DNA of 64,000 bases, taken from positions 930,001 through 994,000 of the forward strand of contig MU839834.1 of the NCBI GenBank assembly GCA_030411725.1. Direction: 5' to 3'. This document shows positions 42,390-52,824 of this stretch, piece by piece. The translations under genes and the position numbers were made by a program. Numbering within the stretch: position 1 is the first letter of the stretch; every line of letters starts with the position of its first letter. The notes under the pieces were generated by a model, which saw only the letters and a list, made by a program, of their open reading frames with translations, made no database searches and was not told the DNA's origin. This stretch comes from Echria macrotheca (lineage: Eukaryota; Ascomycota; Sordariomycetes; Sordariales; Schizotheciaceae).

Positions 42390-45300
42390 CTAAGACAGTC
42401 CTTTGATCTTCAGACTAGACATCCTAGCACCTTTCACGGATGCAGGGAGAAACGATATAAACTTGTCCCTTTCTGTGACAACTGTTAGCGCCTCGTATAT
42501 CGAGTCCTCGGGGGAATAACTTACCAGCTTCGCTCTCAAATAGTATCGAGATGTCATCATGCTCGCCCGGGAGTTCCGGCAGATCAAGGCAGACGAAGCA
42601 GGCTTCGGCTGCCGCTTGGGCATCGTCGACATCCGGAGCGAAAGGTTTGGGAAGAGGAAACTTGGCATCAACAATTTTCAGGCCGGCCTTTGAGCCCTTG
42701 CCAAACGACTCAAAGACATCGGTCCCCTTGAGGCTAAATCCCATGCACTTTCCATGGCTGAAATCGTCAAAGAATGCTAGTAGCTGGATCACGCCGTCCC
42801 GCTGCACCACCTGGATTCTTGTCTCTCCGGCTTCCCACTTCTTGTGAATGGGGACAACCATGCGCCGCCGAGCAATAGCAAAGGTAGACGCAATGCCGTC
42901 GTACAGAACCTTGTATCCCGTGACGGCTTCCTCAAACGCGTGAAGTTCGGCGGCACTGGGAAACATGAACGTGCGGATGCTCGGCGACCGCCGCAGCATA
43001 TCGAGCGCTTCGCATAGGTCCGGGGGTAGCTCTCGCTGTACCATGGCTTCCATAATCGCAATCGTCATGTCGTTTTGGGACTGTCGATACACCATCATGC
43101 AACTTGGATTGCGGACATCCAATCTAAGTCGCAGCTCGCCAGGGGCGACATTGATTCTGTCGGTGACAGTCCCTTCTTTAAATTCGTAAACGACCCGCAG
43201 CTTGTCGGCGAGCACGCATGACGGCCGCTCCCCGTCGTTGTCGTGATTGATGACTCTAGCCTTTTGCCAGGTCAAGTTCGATATCACCTTGAGGCATGGC
43301 TGGCTTGGGTCTCCGTATCTCTCTGAAAACCAGACGCCCTGAAGCGGAACTTCGCAGAAGACCTCTTCATCGCGACCCAGGGCTGTCCCAATGAGCAAGT
43401 TGTGCAACCGGAGTCGCTCCTGTTCATCGTTGAACGACAGCACCATGTTGCCCTTCTGACGGCCATTCTCGAACTTGAGAGAAAGAGCCGGGTCGTTTGC
43501 ATCGCTGCGAAGAAAACCGTACTGAACGGGCATCTGTGGAATGAATGCCTGATTAATGCCGCTCAACGTCTTGGTTGTTGTACCAGTGACCACGGCGATC
43601 CGGTATCCCCGGTGGAAGAACCGGGGCCCTGCAGCAGCGCCCTCCTTAAAGATACGCTCAAACAGCCCGACTTCACAACCAGGCATCGACTCTTTTGGAA
43701 ACTGCCGAGACTGCGGGTCGTTATCGAAGTACTGAAAAGCCCGCAGAGTCGACCTGAATATGCACTTCTCGTCGGGACGGGGATACAGACTGGCGTGGAC
43801 CTTGGCGCTGAAATCGTACATGCTCCAGATCATTTTATACTGCTGCTGGGGGCACTGTATGGCCAGGAAGAAACCCCTTGGTAGCTTGACCTCGAGCGAG
43901 CAATTCTCAGAACGCCAGACCACATCCTCCCAGGTAGGGCCGAAACTCCTGCTTCCCGAGATACGAAGCTGGACAGCCCCATTCTGGCTTGCAATCACAA
44001 ACAGAATGTCTGGCTGCGTTTGTGGTCTTACTATGGAGAGATAGCAAGGGAAGAATAATTGTTGCTTCTCCCTACCACGCTCCATGAGAAAGAGGTCTGC
44101 ACGGAATCTGCCAAAGCAGAAAGCTACCGGAGAGTCGCTCAGTGGGAGGCCTTCTAACAAGCTCATTCCAGACCCGGTGGGTTTTGGGTCAATCAGAGAC
44201 GAGCTGGACGAACCCCAGAGCAACGAGACAAGGTCCTGGTTTACTTGTGGATATTCGAGCCAGATTGATCTGTCAATGATCTGGGGTAGGAACGGCTCCT
44301 CTGGGGGCAACAGATCATTCCGCTTCATAGATATGGCGAGTTTTCTTAGGTTGGTCATCAGCGAGGCGCGAACCTCTTCGACCTCGGAATCGGGTGTGAT
44401 GCGGTTGCCACTGGCCAATTCAGGGATGATTTCTTCTGATAACCAGTAGCCCTTTGCAAGGTCGGAATATGCCTGTTGCTTGGCTCGTTCGTGCTGCTGT
44501 TGGTATTCCGGGCCCGTAGGTCGGTCCCTTATGGCGTTCTCGAGTGCTAGGCGGCCAGTTAAGAACCACCACAAAGCGGCTCGAGCAAGTTCGTGGGGCG
44601 AACATGCAACTAGTGGTCGCACACTCTCAGAATGAAGACGAAAGAGCTCGAACAAGTGCCGGGTGCGGGCCACAAAAGCCTGCAATGCATCGTCTGCGGC
44701 GGCAAGCGTAACATCATGAAGAGTCGATAACGCCCGTCGAGGGGATGGGAGTTGGTTCGCATCTTTCTCAGATATTCGGCTTCCCTGGCGAAGTGCAGCG
44801 TACGGATGGTTGAAGCTAGAGGCCGTCGAATGGATTGACGACGGGCTCTGATCCAGAGCAACAGGCTTTTTCAGCCTGTCCGGCGTCGCCGGGCGGTGGT
44901 TCTCATGAGCCTGTTGGTCGGCGTGAATGAGTTGCTCCGGTGGTACGGGACGGCGTCGGGGTGGAGGAATCGGCGGGGGCCCATCTCGGGGGGACTGGCC
45001 AGAAGTAGGATGTGGAGGCTGTCCGGCAGGTAACTGATGAGAAGCTGCATAGAACTCTCTCGCTGACGCTGGAGAGTCCACGATACCATCGTCTGTGGGG
45101 GTTTCGGCTGCGCCAGCCACAGTCGATGCCTGTGTTCCGGAGCTTGTTTGTCGTGAGAGATCTGTTCCAGTCCGGACCGCTTTCGCAAAAGCCAGCCCCT
45201 CGGCTTCTCGCATCTCGGCCTGGTGCATCTCAATGAATGACCGCCGTTTATCATCGTGAGAAACCACCGGGCTCTCTAGGAACTTGGCTGGAACACTCTT

Positions 45301-45912
45301 TCCGGCCGGTATCAGCGGTATCTCTGGTTCTGGCGCCTCAGATACTCCCGAATACCCGGTCTGCGCACGCCGAAGCGGGCCTGGGACAAACGATTCACCA
45401 TCAGGCTGCACCTTTGGTCGTTCACCCCCTTCTGAGAGGCGCGGAGCCGCCACGGGGGGCGGTACAAGAGGCAACCTCGGCTTCCTCTGCTTAGAGATCT
45501 CGACCGTGGGGCTCTCACATTCGTCGCCCCCGAAGCCCATAATCTCGGGATATGTGTCGACGAATCTGACCACCAGACCCTTTTTAACCCGTATTCTTGA
45601 ATTATTTGATCGAGGCCGCAGGGGCACATCATGGGGGCCGCCCGGGGGGCCATCGGCGTCCAGCGCATTAGGGTAACGGGTGGCGCTTCTGGTGTCGAGT
45701 TTGGCGAGCATAGGAGGCCCGGCGTGGGCAACCTGGAGAGTATCTGAAGGGCCCCGCAGGAAATCGTTCAGGTCTTCGCGGCTCGACATGTCGTCGTGGG
45801 CGACCTTGCGATCGCGGTCGCGGTCCCGGCCGAAGAGCTTCCCCATGAGCCGACCCCGCTTCGATGTCCGGCCATCGTCGGGGGCGGCGACAGCCGGAGG
45901 CTCGTTGTCCAT
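42390..45912 (-). CDS. Large conserved-looking protein of unknown function
   Basis: Exons 45912-42525 and 42472-42390 (52-bp intron, GTAAGT..GTCACAG), 1156 residues. Frame continuity across the intron reads FESEAERDKFISFL. Residues 1-60 are basic and charged (KRGRLMGKLFGRDRDRDRK). Near residue 120 a distinct motif occurs (KKGLVVRFVDTYPEIMGFGG). Residues ~150-400 are Pro-rich and disordered. The remainder, from ~410, is a folded, helical-then-beta region with FRADLFLMERGREKQQLFF, KLPRGFFLAIQCPQQQYKMIW and PIHKKWEAGETRIQVVQRDG. No signal peptide, transmembrane helix or known catalytic motif is seen. A membrane-proximal or scaffold role is possible but unproven. Confidence 0.75.
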
Positions 45913-48344
45913 TCTCTTGGTTGATCGCTGGGGTCACACGAGGGTGAGGAGGGCGTCATGGAGGTGTGGTTGTGCCAGCGCAAAATGGGCGTGAGACGGG
46001 CGAGGGCGTAGGCTGAAGAGGAAGGTAGGCATGTGCTCCGTCCGAGCCCGATCGAAGAGTCCGACAATTGGCGGCGGTGGGGTCTCGATGGCCGAATTAG
46101 AGGTGCCGCGACCTCGGCGACGATTGCGACGAAACAGAAATGCGCAGCCGGAAGAAAATGTTCAAGCCAGCGCTTTTTGACCGGGCGGACGAAGAAAGGT
46201 AGTTAAGGGCCCTTGGGTTGTCAGTTGCGGGCAGGCGGGGCAGTGTTGGGTCAGACAGGTGGTGCTGTTTCCAAAAACGGGATGACAACCTACAGCTGGC
46301 GAGCGCAGATGCAGAAGGAGCTCGCGACCTTGCAGCCCCTAGTAGACTACCAAAGTGCCAACCACAGTGACTTGGCCGGGGATGCGGGCTCAGAGAACGA
46401 TCAAACGTTAGTCCCGGGCTCTAGATCGACGGTCCGATTCCCGTCGGGTGAAAGACACATGAAAGATGGCATCAGCCGCGACTAGCAAAGTCTGACGTGA
46501 TTGGCAGGTGTCGAGTGCAGAGTGCAGACTGCCAACCGCAGGGCTGCCAACGGACGCTTAGGACCCCGAAAGACTTTCAACTACACTAAACCGAGCTAAC
46601 ATTGACACAGCGGCGGAGATGTAACGGCGGCGGTGGATTTAGTGTTTCAGAACATGTCGATATTGCCAAGAAATCCAGCCTCGAAAGTCGAAACCAGTGC
46701 CCAAACTCGTTGGGCTCCACCGGTGTCTTTGATGAGATTATCGTCAGGATTCGTGGGGCTTGCAGAAGTGTATCTTCAAGAGTTTTGGGGGTATTCAGAT
46801 GGTTTCCAACTTAGACCACGACAACCAATGACACTGCGGGAAATGCCAAGTTGATGCTTGAAGCGAGTCAGAGCTTTACCTATCCTTGCCGAGCAGCCTC
46901 TTATGTTTGTGTGGATGTGTACCTTGAGGGCTAGGGCAGCGGCCGTGTACTGTAACCGTGGTTCCCGACATATGGCAGCCCGCCTTCGGATTCATATAAG
47001 CTGTACCAAACTTCAAAAACGTCAGTTGCAGTGGGCAGTAAGCTAGTTGTTGGATCCAAGCGGTTATATCCGAGTTTCTACCGCTGGCCTGTGTATTCGG
47101 TGAGGAGTGGCTGGAACTGATTGCCCCACGTTCAACATCAAGCCTGCAACGACGTCTCTTTCGCATTTGAGCGTGTCTAGCAAATTCAAGAGTCCTCTCG
47201 CCGATTGCTAACGTGGATATTCCGTACGAAGAAAGCGTGCTCTGTTCTCAAGAGGGAAAGATGGAACGAGTCTCTCTCTTCGGGTCCTCCCTGAGACACA
47301 TGCTACCTCGATGCAGCGGCCAGGTAACGGCCTTCGTCAGGTCCGACTGCTCGGATCCATGGAGCTGGAATCAGCCCGAGAACCCAGAAATGCCATGCAA
47401 GAGGATGCGGATGATCCGGATGGTATAGGCAAGAAACAACCACGACCTGTTTCGGGGTCGGCACAAAGTCCGACTGTTGGGTCGGCCCCGCCTTCTCCGT
47501 TCTCCGTCATCGCGATTGATGCCTAAGGATTCAGGAATAAATTACGTGCGTGGGCACGCCAAGCCGCTTAGCCCGATCTAGATCCTTGGCTTCCCATGAC
47601 CACATTGGCCGTTGAAGACATGATGGGTGCAAAGAAAATTCAACACCTCGATCTGTTGAAATTAGGGATATATGTGTATTTCTCAGTTAAATAGTATACG
47701 GCATATAACCGCAATTATGGCTGGCTGTCTCTTATGTAGTTGATATCGTGGCTGTCACTCGGGGTTGGAGCTCGTGTGGACCCCTCGATGCAACCACTAC
47801 CCCTCCCCCACTTGACTTTTTCGAGTGACGGTAGAATCCAAAAGAAAGACGTAACGATGGGCGCCGACGTCTTTCAGCTCGAAAAATTGCCTTCCCAAGA
47901 GAGGCAGAATGAGACAATGTCGATATCCCATTGGATATGGCATTGCCGCAGTTCCCCGTGGCCCTATACCCCACTCCTACTTGACAATGCGCGCAGCTGG
48001 CGGAGCGGTACGTAAATGTCTGGCTGGGATGACCCACGTCATTCTCCGCCGCCCTGGGGTCCCCTCCACGAAGGGCCCCCTCCCGAAGTCGCAACAGCTG
48101 TGAATTTCAACTGTTTTCAACCTGCCTGGTCTTGGTGCCTACATGCCAACAGCTCGCCCAGCCCGCGTAAAACCTCCCACCTGACTAGCGCCTTTGGACG
48201 CCCGGATACAAAATCCATTCTAGCCCCCATATCCATCGTCGCAAAACCCACCTTGGTTGGTGCGAGACTTGGCTTCTCGATAACGCCTTCCATTCTTTTG
48301 CACCCGTCCACCGCTCGCTCACGACTCGGAACCTGAGAGCAAAG
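45913..48344. other. Intergenic, 2.4 kb
   Basis: Promoters of the 1156-residue gene (minus) and the oxysterol-binding protein gene (plus) plus a long spacer. Open frames are all <125 codons, overlapping and without motifs. No tRNA was found; a B-box-like string near 46430 has no matching A box. Confidence 0.5.
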
Positions 48345-50385
48345 ATGATGGGACTAGTTTCAGGTCGCCGTCGGGCCACCTCGAATGCCAGTGAGTCGCC
48401 TCGGACATCGTTTCCAGGCTGGGCCCATTTTGAGCACAAACACATGTAGCCCATAAACCGGTTGAGATCCTCCGCCGCAAAACTGTTGGAGGCAAGAGCT
48501 TGGATTTTCACGCGATGGCGACCGACGGTGTGCTGACATTTGACTTCTCTCCTAGGCAGCCGGGGCTCCAGTGAGGCGTCCCAGGGCGAGCCGGTCGAAG
48601 ATGATACCCTCGTAGTCGAGCCTGATCAGGGCAATGGTTTGTGAGCCGCAAGAAAAATGTGACCGGGCTTTACTGACCCTGAAATGCAGTCCTCATGCAC
48701 ATCATCTCCCAGCTGCGACCGGGTGCAGATCTCAGCCGCGTGGTCTTGCCCACGTTTATCCTCGAACCCCGGAGTATGCTGGAGCGAATAACCAAGTAGG
48801 TCATAGACCTCGGTTTAGTATGTAACTCGCGTTGCTAACAGGATTCAGCTTTATGTGCCATCCTGAGATGCTGCTACCCATTCCGCAGATCGAAGACCCC
48901 GTGGAAAGATTTGTCGCCGTAGTCAAGTTCTACCTGAGTGGCTGGCATATCAGGCCTCCGTGAGTCTTTTAAAGTCCTGACGTTGGGGTAGAATCTGACG
49001 TATTACAGGGGAGTGAAGAAGCCTCTGAATCCGATTCTCGGCGAAATTTTCACCTGTTACTGGGACTTCCCCGACAAGACACGGGCCTACTACATCTCGG
49101 AACAGACATCCCACCATCCACCGAAGTCCAGCTATTTCTACATGGTCCCGGGGCATAATATCAGGGTCGATGGCACGCTCAAGCCCAGGAGCAAGTTCTT
49201 GGGCAACTCTGCTGCCAGCATGATGGAGGGGACGGCCATATTGACCATTATGAATAGGGGGAAAGACCCAAAGAAGGGTGAGAGATAGTAAGTTGGCCGT
49301 CGTTGGAGTCTGGGCTAGACTGACAAGATCCAGTATCCTGACTCAGCCGAACATGTACGCGCGGGGAATATTGTTCGGAAAGATGAAGTACGAGCTGGGC
49401 GACCACAGTATTGTGCGGTGCCCGGAGACCGGGTTAGTCGCCGACATCGACTTCAAGACCAAAGGATGGGTCAGCGGGACATATAATGCCATTGGAGGGA
49501 CAATCAGGAATGAGCATACTGGAGAGGTTCTCTACGAGCTCTCGGGTTTGTGGAGCGAGGAGATGTTCATCAAAGACCTGAAGGTGGGTTTTCCGGTCAT
49601 TGCTATGATCTCGCTAACAGGAGCAGACTGGTCACAAGGAAATGTTCTTCAACGCACTGCGATCAAAGCACAGCCCCCCGCTTTGCCGGCCGCTTGAGGA
49701 GCAGGAAGAGAGGGAGTCCCAGAAGTTATGGTATAAGACGGCACAGGCAGTCAAGGAGCGGAACCACGAACTAGCAACCGACGAAAAGACCAAGATTGAG
49801 GAAATCCAGCGTGAGGAGGCCGCCGCGAGAGCCAATGACGGCGTCGAGTGGCATCCCCGACTGTTTAGACGGGTCAAGGGCGGTCCAGGAGGTTCTGAAG
49901 AAGGCGAGGAAGATCTCGAGTGGATCATTAATGCGCAAATGTAAGGACTCGCAGATTATGTGTTTTCGGTTCTAACTGTCTACAGAGACGGAGACACGCC
50001 CGAGAAGCAGGCGTCACAGATAATGGCGATATATCCTATCGTCAAAGGCCAAAAGTGGGATCCAAAGAATGTCATACCACCTAGGGGATCGCAATCAGCA
50101 CCCACCAGTCCGGCTACCGAGTCTAAGCCCCAAGCTGATCTGGTAGACCTTAGGGAGGACACGCCCAAAGAGAAAGCCAATGATTCGGGAGATTTGGTCA
50201 AGCCTCCGCTCGACCCCTCGCACAAGAGCACGGCTGAGATACAAGAGATGTTGGCGTCAACAGGGTCTCGGCCGAATGAGGGACCGCTCATTGACTTCCA
50301 CGACGATGTGAAGAAGAGCTTGCCGACGATCAAGCGGTCCGATACGGGGGACTCGAGCGACGAGTTTGTTGACGCCCAGGGGTAA
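48345..50385 (+). CDS. Oxysterol-binding protein-related (ORP/OSH, short KES1-like class)
   Basis: Eight exons: 48345-48390, 48556-48636, 48690-48795, 48849-48959, 49009-49287, 49334-49583, 49627-49940, 49986-50385; 528 residues. Introns are 43-165 bp; the second donor is a non-consensus GTTTGT. No PH or ankyrin region precedes the ORD, as in Kes1/Osh4-type proteins. ORD hallmarks: SRVVLPTFILEPRSMLERI (lid region), NPILGEIFTCYW and EQTSHHPPKSSYF (family signature), then GKMKYELGDHS and KTGHKEMFFNAL. The C-terminus has WHPRLFRRV and a disordered Pro/Ser-rich tail. These proteins exchange sterol and PI4P between membranes. Tandem acceptors exist at introns 3 and 6; for intron 3 the earlier CAG gives a stop within nine codons, so the later AG is required. 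Confidence 0.93.
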
Positions 50386-50755
50386 CCTGTAGGGTGGTGG
50401 GTTGTAGAATCAACGGGGCTGGAAATCGCAACTAGACATGATACCCAGGCTGATCTGGGATGGCGGCAGTTGCCGACTTGTAAACCTCATCGCTAATTGA
50501 AATATGGCTGATTCAACGTCGGAATATACATTGGCATTTTATCTGTTGGCTTTCGCGGCGAACTGTAGCAGCGGTGTGAGCTATGATATCATGGCGTGAT
50601 GGGAGTTGTCAGCAATGTTTCCGGCCAGGCGAGGAAGATACCCCAATGTTCCTGTATCAAGCCTGGGGTGAAGAACAAAGTTATCGTACCACGTCGTCTC
50701 GTATTTTAAGATGTGGAAGTAGATAGGCAAGCAGGTAAGTGGAAAGCCATCTGGA

Positions 50756-50777
50756 TGGCATCTGATAGGGGTGCACC
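50756..50777 (+). repeat. Left terminal inverted repeat
   Basis: Left arm of the MITE-like element; exactly the reverse complement of 51161-51182. Confidence 0.75.
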
Positions 50778-51160
50778 CCCCTTTTGCTACGGGTGCATCC
50801 CCCGCCATAGCGTTTTACGCATATACCCTCTAATTTACTGTTAATGTTTTTCCTGAAAGCTGTATATATACTTGCCAAAGGCCTATTTACTATATATATA
50901 AGGATCTTTAAATATATAAAGGGAGAGAAAAGTAAAGATTTGAGGTCGTCACGTTTATCCGCTTCACCCCTAGATACGCGTTAGGTTGAGACCTTTTATA
51001 TCTTCTATACGGTAAATAAATGTTTAAGAATGCAAGTGATAGATTGAAAAGCCCTTATTAATGGCCCTTTGGTCATTGCTAATACGCGCTGAAATGTATG
51101 TATTTGAGGATGTAGGCGAAGATTTTTATCTTTAAGGGGATGCGTACGGATCAAAAGGGA

Positions 51161-51182
51161 GGTGCACCCCTATCAGATGCCA
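51161..51182 (-). repeat. Right terminal inverted repeat
   Basis: Right arm; perfect complement of the left arm over 22 bp and similar for about 25 bp further inward. Confidence 0.75.
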
Positions 51183-51444
51183 CAAGTAAGGGGAATGCCC
51201 TCTAGATTGCAGTAATGCACCGATACCACACCATCCAGCCATGAAAACCTCGGATAGCAGAAGCTGTCGATACTCGACAACAGCGAGCGCCAAAAGTCTA
51301 CGTTGGATAGTGTCCCGAAAACCGAAGAGAAACATGGGTATCAAATATCATCTAACTCTCCCCCCCTTTCAACCACCTAAGGTATCTCGCCCCTCCCTGT
51401 TCCCATCCCCGTCCCAGCTACAACAAACAAACCAGTCAGTCCGG

Positions 51445-51468
51445 CCACCACCACCACCACCACCACCA
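51445..51468. repeat. (CCA)8 microsatellite
   Basis: Eight CCA triplets immediately 3' of the hydrolase gene; simple repeat. Confidence 0.9.
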
Positions 51469-51503
51469 GCACGGCACACCAAAACAAACATCTACTACCT
51501 CAC

Positions 51504-52824
51504 CTAATCCCACCCCCAAGCGCCATAAACCACCCCCAAAACCTCCCCAGGACAACTCATAGGAAAATCATGCCCGGCCCCCGGCACGATGCTCCAAACA
51601 ACGTGCCCCGCCCCGCCCAGGAGCGGCAGCGCCGCGGCGGCGTAGTGGACCGGGTCGATGATCTCGTCGTCCTCGGCGAGGAGGACCACCGTGCTCTTGG
51701 GAGGGCGGGCGGCGAGTTTGGAAAAGGCGGAGTGTTGGTTGACGAGAGGGCCGTGGCGGATGGTGGACATGAAGGTTGGGATGAAGGCTGCGTTGTTTTG
51801 GAGGGACCAGCGGACTTGGGCGTAGACTTTTTTGCTCAGGTCGGGGTCTGGGTCTTGGTCTTGGGGGGGTTTATCGGGTGAGGAAGTGGTGGTGGTGGTG
51901 GGGTTGGGGTTGGGTATTTCGGCTAGGGAGGCGTCGATTGGGTTGTTTGGGGAAGAAGAGGAAGGGGAAGGGGAAGATGGTTGGGTGGTGGTGGTGGTGG
52001 TGGTGGTGGTGGTGCGGTGACGGCGAGCGGTAGACGACGCGGCGATGGGTCGTTGCAGGCGGCGCTTGGTCAAAAAGGCGAGCAGTCGCTCGGGGACGAT
52101 GCCGGTCCTGAAGAGGAAGTTGGACAGCGCGCCGAAGCTGTGCGGCTCTATCAGGCCGGATGGCGCGAGGAGGACCAGCGAGGAGATGGTTTGAGGGATC
52201 GTGGCGGCGAGGTGGACGGCGATGCCGCCTCCTAGCGAGTAGCCGATCACCCGCAAAGCGGATGTGCCGGTCCAGGGGAGGGGAGAGGACGAGAGGGCGA
52301 GGAGGCATTGGGTTGTGTAGAGGCGCGCGTCGTGGGGGAGGTCGCCTACGCCGTCGGAGAAGCCACGGCCGAAGAGGTCCTTTTTTTTTAAGGGGGAATG
52401 TTAGTATGTAGTATGTGAGGATGGGGAGGGGAGGGAAAGGGGGAAATGGGGGAGGAGGAGAACATACAAAAAGCATAACACGGCAGCCTTTCTCGTTGAC
52501 TAGGGCGTGGGCGAGCTTGCCCAGCGTCATGCACGTCGTGCTGATGCCGTGGATGAAGAGCACCTTGGGCCCGGTCTCGGGGCCCCATTCGTAGACGCGG
52601 ATGGACCCGTAGGGCGTGGAGACGTCGCGGGCGCCAGGGAAGGCGTCGGGCCGGTAGTCGAGGGCTGAGAGGGAGGCTTCTGAGAGAGAGGGGAGGACGG
52701 TGTGGAGGGGGGAGGGGATTATCTGCGGGTGCCGCGGCCAGAGCGTGTGTTTGAGGATCGCGAGGGCGGCTGTGGTTAGGGCGACTGTCGCGAGGACGCC
52801 TGTTGTTGTTCCGGAGAAGCTCAT
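51504..52824 (-). CDS. Alpha/beta hydrolase, membrane-anchored, with low-complexity insert
   Basis: Exons 52824-52468 and 52379-51504; the 88-bp intron has GTATGT and ends AAAAAAAAAG. 410 residues. N-terminal hydrophobic anchor (GVLATVALTTAALAILKHTLW, residues ~9-28). Oxyanion region VLFIHGISTTCMTLG, then DLFGRGFSDG, nucleophile elbow GYSLGGG with Ser167, acid AEDDEIIDP (~355-361) and His near 389 (GAGHDFPM). The triad is complete. Between the core and the acid strand there is a disordered insert with Thr10 (GGT)10 and Ser/Pro/Asp-rich runs, so the cap is unusual. The substrate is unknown; similar fungal proteins are called hydrolase or lipase-like. It converges on the oxysterol-binding gene. 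Confidence 0.85.
51984..52013. repeat. (GGT)10 in hydrolase coding sequence
   Basis: Ten GGT triplets (ACC on the coding strand) give ten consecutive threonines in the hydrolase. Length is likely variable between strains. Confidence 0.9.

Larger units (their letters stand above)
50756..51182. mobile_element. MITE-like element with terminal inverted repeats
   Basis: 427 bp. The ends carry a perfect 22-bp inverted repeat starting TGGCATCTGATAGGGGTGCA (left 50756-50777, right 51161-51182), which continues as an imperfect match for ~47 bp. The core is markedly AT-rich with TATATA runs and no open frame of note. Short, non-coding and flanked by TIRs, it fits a MITE of a DNA-transposon family. Flanks at 50733-50756 and 51184-51207 are also directly repeated (19 of 24 match). 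Confidence 0.75.
50386..51503. other. Convergent intergenic region with a MITE-like element
   Basis: Lies between the 3' ends of the oxysterol-binding gene and the hydrolase. It holds a terminal-inverted-repeat element (50756-51182) and a CCA microsatellite (51445-51468). No gene. Confidence 0.6.

Noticed and set aside
46425..46447. B-box-like string suggesting a tRNA
   Set aside because: No A box or cloverleaf upstream.
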